Shown here: piece by piece, positions 17,588 to 25,397 of the stretch
How positions within the stretch are numbered: position 1 is the stretch's first letter
How the letters are laid out: every line of letters begins with the position of its first letter
DNA from: Curtobacterium sp. MCBA15_012
GTDB lineage: Bacteria > Actinomycetota > Actinomycetes > Actinomycetales > Microbacteriaceae
DNA: 64,000 nt
Assembly (NCBI RefSeq): GCF_001864935.2
Contig: NZ_CP126267.1
Coordinates: forward strand, 2,232,001-2,296,000
Direction: 5' to 3'
Translations under genes and position numbers: made by a program
Notes under the pieces: generated by a model
Database searches by the model: none
What the model was told of the DNA's origin: nothing
The model's input: only the letters and a program-made list of their open reading frames with translations

Positions 17588-18223
17588 TCAGATCGTGAGC
17601 GACTCGCCGGGCCGGAGCACCACGAGGTCCCCGCCGTCGCCGAGGGCCTCGCGCTGGCGGTCGACGTGCATGCCGAAGCCGACCTCGGAGAGGGTCGCCT
17701 CGTGCACCGGGTAGGCCCGGCGCGGTGCGACGGCGGCGATCCAGTCCATCATCTCGGCGACCTTGAGCCACGGTGCACCGACGGGCGCGGCGAGCACCTC
17801 GACCGGGACCCCCGGCACCGTGTACGCGTCGCCGGGGTGGAAGAGCCGACCGCCGACGAGGACGCCGGTGTTGTCGACGACCGGCACCGAGGCGTGGATG
17901 ACGTTGTGCCGCGCGCCGTGGAAGTCGAGCGTGAACGGGCCGACCGTGCGGTGGTCGCCGTCCGTGACGACCTCGACCGGGAGGCCCGCGTCGGCGAGCG
18001 CCGCGGCGACCCCGGCCGGGCCGAGGACGAGCGCGCCCGGGTTCGCGCGGAGGATGCGGTGGAGCTGCTCGGGCGTGACGTGGTCGGGGTGCTCGTGGGT
18101 GACGACGACGGCGACCACGCCGGTGGCGTCGACCGGGCGCGTGAGTCCGCCGGGGTCGAGGACGAGCCGGGCCTCGCCGTCGGTGACGACCTGGCAGGCG
18201 TGTTCGAGCTTGGTGACCTCCAT
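17588..18223 (-). CDS. MBL-fold metal-dependent hydrolase (UlaG-like)
   Basis: 211 aa. The metal-binding motif HxHxDH is present as THEHPDHV near residues 40-47, with further histidine motifs ARHNVIH and FHPGDAY and the C-terminal YPVHEATL. Compact beta-lactamase-fold hydrolases of this type act on phosphodiesters, lactones or other small esters; the substrate is unknown. ATG at 18223 begins the conserved MEVTKLEHAC. It precedes the tRNA-Glu pair on the same strand; its own upstream region is the repeat block 18224-18598. Confidence 0.85.
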   Translation of the reverse strand: MEVTKLEHACQVVTDGEARLVLDPGGLTRPVDATGVVAVVVTHEHPDHVTPEQLHRILRANPGALVLGPAGVAAALADAGLPVEVVTDGDHRTVGPFTLDFHGARHNVIHASVPVVDNTGVLVGGRLFHPGDAYTVPGVPVEVLAAPVGAPWLKVAEMMDWIAAVAPRRAYPVHEATLSEVGFGMHVDRQREALGDGGDLVVLRPGESLTI

Positions 18224-18598
18224 GCGGGCGACCCTACGCGCGGGGGCCGGCGGGCGGGGTCGCCGGACGCGCCCGGTGCGGGCCGCGGGCCGGCCGGCCG
18301 GACGCGCCCGGCGGCGGCCGCGGGCGGGCCGGCCGGACGCGCCCGGTGGCGGCCGCGGGCCGGCCGGTCGGACGCGCCCGGTGCGGGCCGGTCGGACGCG
18401 CCCGGTGTGCGCCGCACAACGGGGAGCACGCCGCACCACGGATTCCCGTGGCGCGACGTGCTCTCCCTTGTTCGCGAGCACGCCGCACCGCGACGCGCCA
18501 CCCGGGCGGCCGCGCCACCCGGGCGGCCGCGCCACCCGGGGCGGCCACGCCGCCCCGGGGCGGCCGCCCCGCCCCACCCCGCCCCGAACCCGGCGCCC
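18224..18598. repeat. Repeat-filled intergenic block
   Basis: No gene is seen. 18240-18412 holds about five copies of CCGGWCGGACGCGCCCGGYG separated by GC-rich linkers. 18422-18464 is a stem-loop of the GAGCACGTCGC family (GGGAGCACGCCGCACCACG, 6-nt loop, complement). 18495-18560 repeats CGCCACCCGGGCGGCCG three times. Confidence 0.85.
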
Positions 18599-19612
18599 CT
18601 ACGCCCGCGGCGCCCCCGTCGACGTCCGCACCACCAACTCCGCCGGCGCCGCGGGCAACGGCCCCGCCGACGCCCCGTCGACCTCGGCGAGCACGGCCCG
18701 CGCGGCCGCCCGTCCCTGGGCCTCGGGGTCCTGCGCGACCGTCGTCAGCCCGACGACCGCGCCGTACTCGTGCCCGTCGATCCCCATCACCGAGACGTCC
18801 CCGGGGACCGACAGCCCTGCGCGGGAGGCCGCGAGCAGCACCCCGAGCGCCATCTCGTCCGAGGCGCAGAACACCGCGGTCGGCCGGTCCCCCGGTGTCC
18901 GACCGAGCAGGTGCTCCCCCGCGGCGGCCCCGCCGGCGAACGAGAACCGGCCGTCGAGCAGCCGGTCCGCACGGACGTCGAGCCCCCGCCTGCGCATGGC
19001 GTCCGCGAAGCCGTCCCGCCGCAGGTACGGCACGGCGACGTTCATGCCGTCCTCGTCCTGCCCGCCCAGGTAGGCGATCTCCCGGTGCCCGAGCCCAGCC
19101 AGGTGCGCGACCGCGGTGTCGGTCACCGCGAGGTCGTCCACCCCGACGTTCCGCAGACCCGGTGCCGGCCCGCCGATCACGACGATCGGGTGGTCGCTGA
19201 GCTCGAGCTCGGCCCGCTCGGTCTCGTCGAGCACGAGCGACAGGAGCACGAGCCCGTCCACCCGGTGCCGGAGCATCGACCGTCGGAACGCCCGGTCGCG
19301 GTCACCGCCGGGCCCGCCGAGGTTGTAGAGCACCAGGTCGTACCCGGCCTGCCGCAGCTCGGCGTCGACCCCGCGGAGCGCGCGGACGTAGAACCACCGG
19401 TCGATCACCGGGACGACGACGCCGACCGCCCGCTGGCGTCCGGTCGCGAGCCCCGCCGCCGCCGAGCTCGGCACGTAGCCGAGCTCGTCGGCGACCCGTC
19501 GGACCTCGCCGATGGTCGCGTCCGCCACGGTCGGCAACCCGCGCAGTGCGCGGGACACCGTCGACTTCGACAGTCCGGTCCGGCTCGCGATCTCCTGGAT
19601 CCCGCTGGGCAT
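18599..19612 (-). CDS. LacI-family transcriptional regulator
   Basis: 337 aa: N-terminal LacI helix-turn-helix (IQEIASRTGLSKSTVSRALRG, residues 5-25), hinge with ELGYVPSSAA near 45, then the periplasmic-binding-like effector domain ending PAELVVRTSTGAPRA. Last gene of the sugar-importer run; it starts 15 nt after the small membrane protein and is very likely the local regulator of that operon, acting on the operator palindromes at 23411 and 23474. The effector is presumably the imported sugar or a derivative. Confidence 0.92.
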   Translation of the reverse strand: MPSGIQEIASRTGLSKSTVSRALRGLPTVADATIGEVRRVADELGYVPSSAAAGLATGRQRAVGVVVPVIDRWFYVRALRGVDAELRQAGYDLVLYNLGGPGGDRDRAFRRSMLRHRVDGLVLLSLVLDETERAELELSDHPIVVIGGPAPGLRNVGVDDLAVTDTAVAHLAGLGHREIAYLGGQDEDGMNVAVPYLRRDGFADAMRRRGLDVRADRLLDGRFSFAGGAAAGEHLLGRTPGDRPTAVFCASDEMALGVLLAASRAGLSVPGDVSVMGIDGHEYGAVVGLTTVAQDPEAQGRAAARAVLAEVDGASAGPLPAAPAELVVRTSTGAPRA

Positions 19613-19627
19613 CGGTCGGGAGGCCCG

Positions 19628-19960
19628 TCAGCCGTCGCCGCCGTGCGTCGCCTCCGCGACGTGGCCGGTCCCGGGACCGCCGTGCGTCGCGTCCGCGACG
19701 TGGCCGGTCCCGGCACCGCCGTGCGTCGCCTCCGCGACGTGGCCGGTCCCGGCACCGCGGCGGAGCACCGTCCGCCGCCACCGGTCGAGCCCGACCACCG
19801 CGAGGACGCACACGAGCAGCACCATCGCCCACCCGAGCGCCGGGCGTCCGGTCACCTCGCAGAACACCGTCACGCCGAGGAACAGCACGCCGAACGCACC
19901 GACGAAGCCGATCGCCTCCTCGATCCGGGCGGTGGGCCGCTGCGGCCCGCGCTGTGCCAC
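19628..19960 (-). CDS. Small membrane protein with a 13-aa tandem repeat tail
   Basis: 110 aa from GTG 19960, 5 nt after the permease stop. Two hydrophobic segments (about residues 17-34 and 41-58) are followed by a basic turn (DRWRRTVLRRG). The tail consists of three copies of GTGHVA(E/D)ATHGG(A/P), a His/Thr/Gly-rich repeat encoded by a 39-bp DNA repeat (19641-19758). I do not recognise the family. Position inside a sugar ABC operon, between permease and LacI, suggests an accessory role; the histidines could bind metal, but that is speculation. Confidence 0.7.
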   Translation of the reverse strand: MAQRGPQRPTARIEEAIGFVGAFGVLFLGVTVFCEVTGRPALGWAMVLLVCVLAVVGLDRWRRTVLRRGAGTGHVAEATHGGAGTGHVADATHGGPGTGHVAEATHGGDG

Positions 19961-19965
19961 CGGCC

Positions 19966-20877
19966 TCAGCCCTTCACGCCGCCGGCGGTGAGGCCGGCCA
20001 CGATCCGCCGCTGGAACACGAGCACCAGGACGACGAGCGGGATCGTGACGATCGTACCCGCCGCCATCACGGCGGTGTACGGCTCCTGGTGCGGCTGCGA
20101 CCCGGCGAACGACGCGATCGCGACCGTGACCGGCTGGGTGGCGTCGCTCGAGAGCTGGGACGAGATGAGGTACTCGTTCCAGGACGAGATGAACGCCAGG
20201 ATCGCGGTGGTGAACACGGCGGGTGCGGCCAGCGGCAGGATGATCCGCCGGAACGCCTGCACCCGGGTGCACCCGTCGATGCGTGCCGCCTCCTCGAGGT
20301 CCCACGGCATCTCGCGGAAGAAGCTCGCGAGTGTGTAGACGGTGAGGGGCAGCACGAACGAGATGCTCGGCAGGATGAGCGCCTGGTACGTGCCCATCCA
20401 GCCGATGTCCGTGAAGAGCTGGAACAGCGGCGAGATGAGCGCGACACCGGGGAACATCGACGCGGCCAGGATCGCGCCGGCGATCACCGACTTGCCCTGG
20501 AACTCGAGGCGGGCCAGGGCGTAGGCGGCGCTCGTGCCGACGAGCAGCGCGATGACCGTCACGACGCCGCCGATGAGCAGGCTGTTCGCCAGGGCACGGC
20601 CGAGGTGGTTGCCGAGCGCGGTCGAGAACGCCGTCGTGTAGTTGTCGAGCGTGACGTGGGTCGGCCAGGGCGTCGCGTCGAAGGTGAAGCCGACGTCCCG
20701 GAAGCTCGTGACGACCATCCAGTAGAACGGCAGCAGGCACCACACCGCGATGACGACGGCCTGGATGCCGGTGCGGAGCCGCTGCCCGGTGTGCCGCTGG
20801 ACGCGGACCCGGGGGCGGTCGGTCGCACGGTCGCGCGAACGCGCCGTCGACCGGGGTCGGTCTGCTGCGAGCGTCAC
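19966..20877 (-). CDS. Carbohydrate ABC transporter permease (MalG/SugB type)
   Basis: 303 aa, six predicted transmembrane segments. The EAA loop that contacts the ATPase is visible: EEAARIDGCTRVQAFRRIILP (starting near residue 193). N-terminal cytosolic tail of about 38 residues. GTG at 20877 overlaps the partner permease stop by 4 nt. No ATPase gene is nearby, so the importer must borrow a shared ATPase such as the MsiK type known in actinobacteria. Confidence 0.93.
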   Translation of the reverse strand: MTLAADRPRSTARSRDRATDRPRVRVQRHTGQRLRTGIQAVVIAVWCLLPFYWMVVTSFRDVGFTFDATPWPTHVTLDNYTTAFSTALGNHLGRALANSLLIGGVVTVIALLVGTSAAYALARLEFQGKSVIAGAILAASMFPGVALISPLFQLFTDIGWMGTYQALILPSISFVLPLTVYTLASFFREMPWDLEEAARIDGCTRVQAFRRIILPLAAPAVFTTAILAFISSWNEYLISSQLSSDATQPVTVAIASFAGSQPHQEPYTAVMAAGTIVTIPLVVLVLVFQRRIVAGLTAGGVKG

Positions 20878-21896
20878 TTGAGCTCACCCTTCTGCTGGGC
20901 GGCCTGCGTCTGCACCACGTTGGCGCCGAGGAACCGCACGAAGACGAACGCGACGACGAAGATCACCAGGAACGTGATCGTGGAGAGGGCCGACGCGGAG
21001 TTGAAGCCCTGCCGGATCTGGTCGACGACCAGGATCGACAGCGTGGTGGTCGCGTTGCCGGACCCACCGCCGCCGCCGGTGAGGATCGCGGGCAGGTCGT
21101 ACATGCGCAGGGCATCGAGCACGCGGAACAGCACGGCGACCATGAGCGCGGGCTTGATGAGCGGGAGCGTGATGTTCACGAAGCGCTGCACGGTCGACGC
21201 GCCGTCCATCTTGCCGGCCTCGTAGACCTCCTCCGGGATGAGCTGCAGCCCGGCGAGGATGAGCAGCGCCATGAACGGCGTCGTCTTCCAGGTGTCCGCG
21301 ATGATGATCGCCCACCGGGACGCCCACTCGCTCGAGGTCCAGAGGACCTGCTGCCCGATCACGTGGTTGAGCACGCCGTTCGCGTCGAAGATGAAGTACC
21401 AGAGCTTCGCGGTGACGGCGGTCGGGATGGCCCACGGCACGAGGATCGCGGCGCGGACGAGGGCGCGTCCCCGGAAGTTGCGGTTCATGATGATCGCCAT
21501 CCACACGCCGATGACGGTCTCCAGGGCGACGGTCACGACCGTGAAGAAGAACGTGTTCCCCATCGACACCCAGAACTGGGCGCCGAGGTTGCCGGGCGGG
21601 CAGGCGGTCTCACCGCACCGCTGGCCGAGCCAGTGCACGTAGTTCGCGACGCCCGCGAAGCCGCCCTGGACGAAAAGACCGGTGGCCTTGTCGAGCCCGG
21701 CGTCGAGCTGGAACGACTGGATCACGGCGCTGACGACCGGGTAGCCGATGACGATCGCGAGGAGCGCGATCGTCGGCCCGATCAGGTACACGGCCCAGCG
21801 GCCGTGCTCGGCGTTGAGCCCGCCCTTCCGCCGCCGCGGCGGCTCGGTCCCCCGTGGGTTCGGGATCGCTGCGGGGATCTCGGTTGCTGCTGACAC
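20874..21896 (-). CDS. Carbohydrate ABC transporter permease (MalF/SugA type)
   Basis: 340 aa, hydrophobic segments from about residue 35 on, with a cysteine-containing extracytoplasmic loop (RCGETACPPG) near 92-101. The EAA motif reads EEVYEAGKMDGASTVQRF. Start GTG 21896 has a strong AAGGAGG site 8 nt upstream, as expected after the long intergenic palindrome separating it from the binding protein gene. Confidence 0.93.
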   Translation of the reverse strand: MSAATEIPAAIPNPRGTEPPRRRKGGLNAEHGRWAVYLIGPTIALLAIVIGYPVVSAVIQSFQLDAGLDKATGLFVQGGFAGVANYVHWLGQRCGETACPPGNLGAQFWVSMGNTFFFTVVTVALETVIGVWMAIIMNRNFRGRALVRAAILVPWAIPTAVTAKLWYFIFDANGVLNHVIGQQVLWTSSEWASRWAIIIADTWKTTPFMALLILAGLQLIPEEVYEAGKMDGASTVQRFVNITLPLIKPALMVAVLFRVLDALRMYDLPAILTGGGGGSGNATTTLSILVVDQIRQGFNSASALSTITFLVIFVVAFVFVRFLGANVVQTQAAQQKGELK

Positions 21897-21937
21897 TTCG
21901 ACGGCCTCCTTGCCGGATGTCTGGACGCAGGTGGTGG

Positions 21938-21981
21938 CGGACGGGAGGCACGGTGCACGCTGGCACCGTGCCTCCCGTCCG
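21938..21981. terminator. Stem-loop between binding protein and permease genes (GGACGGGAGGC family)
   Basis: CGGACGGGAGGCACGGTGC, 6-nt loop ACGCTG, then the exact complement: a 19-bp stem. An intercistronic hairpin at this position typically stabilises the binding-protein message or lowers permease expression. The stem is changed on both arms relative to the copies at 15873 and 54403 (A for G, T for C), a compensatory change. Confidence 0.8.
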
Positions 21982-22006
21982 ACGCGGCGACAGCCGCGTC
22001 CCGGCG

Positions 22007-23293
22007 CTAGTTGCTGCCGTCGGTGGCGGTCTTCAGTGCCGCCTGCATGTCCTTGACCGCTTCGTCGACGCTCTTCGATCCCTTGAGCGCGGCGTAGCTG
22101 TTGTCCTGGATCGCCTTGGTGACGGCCGGGTAGAACGGCGTCACCGGGCGCGGCTCGGCCGACTCGATCGACTTGAGCAGCGTCGGCAGGTAGGGCAGCT
22201 TGCTGGTCAGCTCCTCGTCGGTGTACAGGTCACCGACGACCGGGGCGAGCGAGCCCTGCGTCGCGAAGAACTTCTGCGTCTCGTCCGACTCCAGGAACTC
22301 GAGGAAGTCGTGCGCGGTCGCCTTGTGCTTCGAGTACACGCTGATCGCCGCGTTGTGCCCGCCGAGCGTCGAGGCGCCCGTGCCGTCCTTGCCCGGGATC
22401 GGGGCGACGCCGAAGGTGTCCTTCACCGTGCTCGACCCGTCGGTCTTGGCGAGGTTGTAGACGTACGGCCAGTTGCGCAGGAACAGCAGCTTGCCGTCCT
22501 CGAACGCCTGGCGGCCCTGCTCCTCCTGGTAGGTGATCGCCTCGGCCGGGATGTTGCCGTCCTTGAACGCGTCGACGAGGTTCTGCAGGCCGGCCTTCGC
22601 GTCGCTGGTGTCGACGTCGGGCTTGCCGCTCTTGTCGAGCACCGAGCCGCCCGAGCCGTTGATCGCCTCGGAGGCGTTCACGGTCAGGCCCTCGTACTTC
22701 GCGAACTGGCCGGCGTAGCAGCCGATGCCCTTCTCCTTCGCGATCGAGCAGTCCTGCATCATCTCGGCCCAGGTGGTCGGGGGCGTCGGCACGAGGTCCT
22801 TGCGGTAGTACAGGAGCGCGCCGTCGGAGGTCTGCGGGGCGGCGTAGAGCGTGTCGTTGTACGTCGCGGTCTTCACCGTCGACGGCAGGAGCTTCGACGT
22901 GTCGATCTTCATCTTGCCGGTGAGCGGCGTGAGCCAGCCCTTCGCGGCGAACTCGGCGGTCCAGACGACGTCGACGTCGACCACGTCGTAGTTCTCGTCC
23001 TTGGCCTGGAAGTGCTGCACGAGGTCGTCGTGCTGCTGGTCGGCCTGGTCGGACTGCTCCTTGAAGGTCACCTTCTCGTCCGGGTGGGCGGCGTTCCACT
23101 TCTCGATCAGCGGGCGCACGACGTTCGAGTTGTCCTTGCCCTGCACGTACGTGATCGGTCCGCGGCTGTCCTGACCGTTCGAGGCGTCGCCCGATCCGGA
23201 CGATCCGCCCGCCGAGCAGCCGGTGAGCACGAGGCCGACGGCGGCGAGCCCGGCGACGGAGGCCAGGCGCACCCTGGCGCGAGTGTTGGTCAC
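22007..23293 (-). CDS. Extracellular sugar-binding lipoprotein of an ABC importer
   Basis: 428 aa. A lipoprotein signal with lipobox LTGC (Cys26) is followed by a Gly/Ser linker and a family-1 solute-binding fold. Segments such as ALLYYRKDLV and VAPIPGKDG resemble trehalose/maltose-type binding proteins (ThuE/LpqY-like), so an alpha-glucoside is the likely ligand, though this is only inference. GTG 23293 has GAGGAGA upstream. First gene of the operon 23293-18599. Confidence 0.9.
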   Translation of the reverse strand: MTNTRARVRLASVAGLAAVGLVLTGCSAGGSSGSGDASNGQDSRGPITYVQGKDNSNVVRPLIEKWNAAHPDEKVTFKEQSDQADQQHDDLVQHFQAKDENYDVVDVDVVWTAEFAAKGWLTPLTGKMKIDTSKLLPSTVKTATYNDTLYAAPQTSDGALLYYRKDLVPTPPTTWAEMMQDCSIAKEKGIGCYAGQFAKYEGLTVNASEAINGSGGSVLDKSGKPDVDTSDAKAGLQNLVDAFKDGNIPAEAITYQEEQGRQAFEDGKLLFLRNWPYVYNLAKTDGSSTVKDTFGVAPIPGKDGTGASTLGGHNAAISVYSKHKATAHDFLEFLESDETQKFFATQGSLAPVVGDLYTDEELTSKLPYLPTLLKSIESAEPRPVTPFYPAVTKAIQDNSYAALKGSKSVDEAVKDMQAALKTATDGSN

Positions 23294-23410
23294 AGCGTTG
23301 TCTCCTCATCGAGATCACCAGACGGCGCCGATCGGGGACCCGACGACGCTGCCTGGAGCAGGCCACGCTGCCTGCTGGTGGAGGAAGCTACGCCCGTCGT
23401 CGGGCGGAGC

Positions 23411-23422
23411 GCAACCGGTTGC
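23411..23422. promoter_or_regulatory. LacI-family operator 1
   Basis: GCAACCGGTTGC, a perfect 12-bp palindrome with the central CG step typical of LacI/GalR operators, 118 nt upstream of the sugar-binding protein start. Probable target of the LacI protein at 18599-19612. Confidence 0.75.
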
Positions 23423-23473
23423 ATCGGATTCGTGACCGGGCCGTGACCTCCGCCCGCCGGTCGGTTTCCCCTG

Positions 23474-23485
23474 GTGAGCGCTCAC
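23474..23485. promoter_or_regulatory. LacI-family operator 2 (symmetric lac-operator-like)
   Basis: GTGAGCGCTCAC, a perfect palindrome identical to the core of the idealised symmetric lac operator, 63 bp from operator 1 (centre to centre). Two operators about six helical turns apart could support looping. Confidence 0.6.
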
Positions 23486-23499
23486 TTCGGCCGGTCGTC

Positions 23500-23640
23500 C
23501 GGTCGCGGGACCCGGTCGCCGGTCCGGTCCGCCGGTCCGGTTCGCCGGGCCCGGTCGCCGGGCCCGGTCGCCGGGCCCGGTCGCCGGTCCCGGTCGCCGG
23601 GCCCGGTCGCCGGTCCCGCTGCGGGGGTCTGCGGGGTTCC
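23500..23640. repeat. 12-bp GC tandem repeat upstream of a glycosyltransferase gene
   Basis: About ten degenerate copies of CCGGTCGCCGGG/CCGGTCCGCCGG lie in 23510-23630, between the LacI operators and the promoter of the GT2 gene. 23294-23707 contains no gene: it holds the divergent control regions of the sugar importer and the glycosyltransferase. Confidence 0.8.
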
Positions 23641-23671
23641 GCACGATCCCCGCCACGGGAGCACACGGGCG

Positions 23672-23707
23672 TTGTCCGCGGTGCACCGTGCTCGTAGCGT
23701 CCGTGCC
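23672..23707 (+). promoter_or_regulatory. Leaderless-type promoter of the GT2 gene
   Basis: -35 TTGTCC (23672-23677), exactly 17 bp spacer, -10 TAGCGT (23695-23700), then 7 nt to the ATG at 23708. Transcription should start at or next to the A of ATG; no ribosome site is present. Confidence 0.75.
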
Positions 23708-25033
23708 ATGGCCCTGCTCACCCCTGTGTCCGTCCCCGGCCCGCGCCGTGTCGTCAGCGTCGACCTCGACGCTCCGCTCCCGGAGCTCGTCGCGGGTGCG
23801 GACGGTTCCTCGGCGCTCGTCGTCGGGTACCGCGACGGGCACCCGGTGACCACGCTCGAGGTCCTGCTCACCGACGACCCGGCCGACGCCGAGCGTGCCC
23901 TCGCGCCGCTCCGCGCCGTGGGCAGCCCCGTGGGTGCCGACGACGCCCCCGTCCCGGACGACCAGCTGCCGATGATCTCGATCGTGGTGTCGACCGTCGT
24001 CGCCCGCGTCGAGGACCTCGGCAAGCTGCTCGACGTGCTCGAGCACCTCGACTACCCGCGGCACGAGGTCGTCCTCGTCGACAACCGCGTGCGGCTGCCC
24101 GAGGTCGACGAGCTCCCCGGGCTGCTCGCCGGGCGGGACGTCCGACTCGTCGTCGAGCGCCGCCCCGGCTGCTCGGCCGGTCGCAACGCCGGCGTCGCGG
24201 CCGCGCGTGGCGAGGTCATCGCGTTCACCGACGACGACGTCCGGGTCGACCCGCAGTGGCTCCGGATGATCGGGTCGCGGTACGTCCGCGAGCCCGAGCT
24301 CGACGCGGTGACCGGCATGATCCTCCCGGTCGAGCTCGAGACCCCCGCGCAGATCTGGTACGAGGCGTACTACGGCGGCTTCAGCGGCGAGCGCACCTTC
24401 GAGCCCGTGACGATCGTCCCCGACGACGTCCCCGGTGCGATGCGCAACGCCCGGGTCTCCGCGGTGGCCCCCGACGGCACGGTGCGCAAGCACTTCGCGG
24501 TGTACGGCATCGGCGGGTACGGGGCCGGTGCGAACTGGTCGGTCCGGCGCTCGTCGTTCGACGCGGTCGGCGGCTTCGACAACACGCTCGGCGCCGGGGT
24601 CCCGGCCCGCGGCGGCGAGGACCTGGCGATCTTCATCGACCTGCTGTGGGGCGGCGGGCGCATCGGCTTCGAGCCGAAGGCCGTCGTGCACCACCGCCAC
24701 CGTCGTGACCTCGACGGGCTGCACCACCAGCTGCACTCGAACGGCGTCGGCTTCACCGCGCTCATGTGCGCGCTCGTGGCGAAGGACCGCCGGCACCTCG
24801 TCGCGCTGGCCCGCCTGATGCCCGTCGCCGTGAAGATCAAGGGCAAGCAGCTCGTGTCCCGGCTGGCGGGGAAGCGCGACGCGGCGCCGGAGACGCTCAC
24901 CGAGGCGTCGACGACGCGCATCCCGCGCTCCCTGGCGTTCCACGAGTTCCGTGGCTTCCCGGCCGGGCCCGCGGCGTACCTGCGCAGCCGGCGCTTCTGG
25001 CGCGACGTCGAGCAGGGTCGCTTCCGCCCGTAG
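23708..25033 (+). CDS. Glycosyltransferase family 2 with N-terminal accessory domain
   Basis: 441 aa. Residues 1-90 are an N-terminal region also recognisable in the paralogues at 25398 and 34888 (pattern of a beta-rich segment carrying GYRDGHPVTTLEV). The GT2 catalytic domain follows: ISIVVSTVV near 95, LVDNR, CSAGRNAGVAAARGEVIAF, and the metal-binding DDD in FTDDDVRVD near 177. A conserved GAGANWSVRR and a GGEDLAIFIDL acceptor motif come later. The soluble C-terminus ends in a basic region. It probably adds a sugar to a surface polymer or its lipid carrier. Monocistronic, with a leaderless promoter. Confidence 0.85.
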   Translation: MALLTPVSVPGPRRVVSVDLDAPLPELVAGADGSSALVVGYRDGHPVTTLEVLLTDDPADAERALAPLRAVGSPVGADDAPVPDDQLPMISIVVSTVVARVEDLGKLLDVLEHLDYPRHEVVLVDNRVRLPEVDELPGLLAGRDVRLVVERRPGCSAGRNAGVAAARGEVIAFTDDDVRVDPQWLRMIGSRYVREPELDAVTGMILPVELETPAQIWYEAYYGGFSGERTFEPVTIVPDDVPGAMRNARVSAVAPDGTVRKHFAVYGIGGYGAGANWSVRRSSFDAVGGFDNTLGAGVPARGGEDLAIFIDLLWGGGRIGFEPKAVVHHRHRRDLDGLHHQLHSNGVGFTALMCALVAKDRRHLVALARLMPVAVKIKGKQLVSRLAGKRDAAPETLTEASTTRIPRSLAFHEFRGFPAGPAAYLRSRRFWRDVEQGRFRP

Positions 25034-25087
25034 TCGGCGGGGTCGCTCGGGCCGGGACTGGTCCGCGCGGTCCGGGGCGACGCGTGT

Positions 25088-25347
25088 GCGACACCCCCGC
25101 TGTCGCACGACGGCCACGATGTCGCACGCGCGGGCACGGCCCGGCCGCGCCGCCCGCGAGCGACACCCCCGCTGTCGGACGACGACCACGATGTCGCACG
25201 CGCGGGCACGGCCCGGCCGCGCCGCCCGCGAGCGACACCCCCGCTGTCGGACGACGACCGCGATGTCGCACGCGCGGGTACGGCCCGGCGGTGCCGCCCG
25301 CGAGCGACACCCCCGCTGTCGGACGACGACCACGATGTCGCACGGCC
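25088..25347. repeat. 72-bp tandem repeat array (3.6 copies) in the gap between two GT2 genes
   Basis: Units start at 25088, 25160, 25232 and 25304 (exact 72-bp period; the last is partial). Each opens with GCGACACCCCCGCTGTCG, itself a small hairpin (GCGACA...TGTCGG/C), and contains CACGATGTCGCACG. The first unit differs at a few positions. The gap 25034-25397 separates convergent genes and holds no gene. Confidence 0.95.
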
Positions 25348-25397
25348 CCGTGCCGGCCCGACCCGGACCCCGAGCCACCGCGCCCGGGCCGCGCCCC

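Noticed and set aside
25088..25347. CRISPR array
   Set aside because: Units are near-identical over their whole length; there are no unique spacers and no cas genes.
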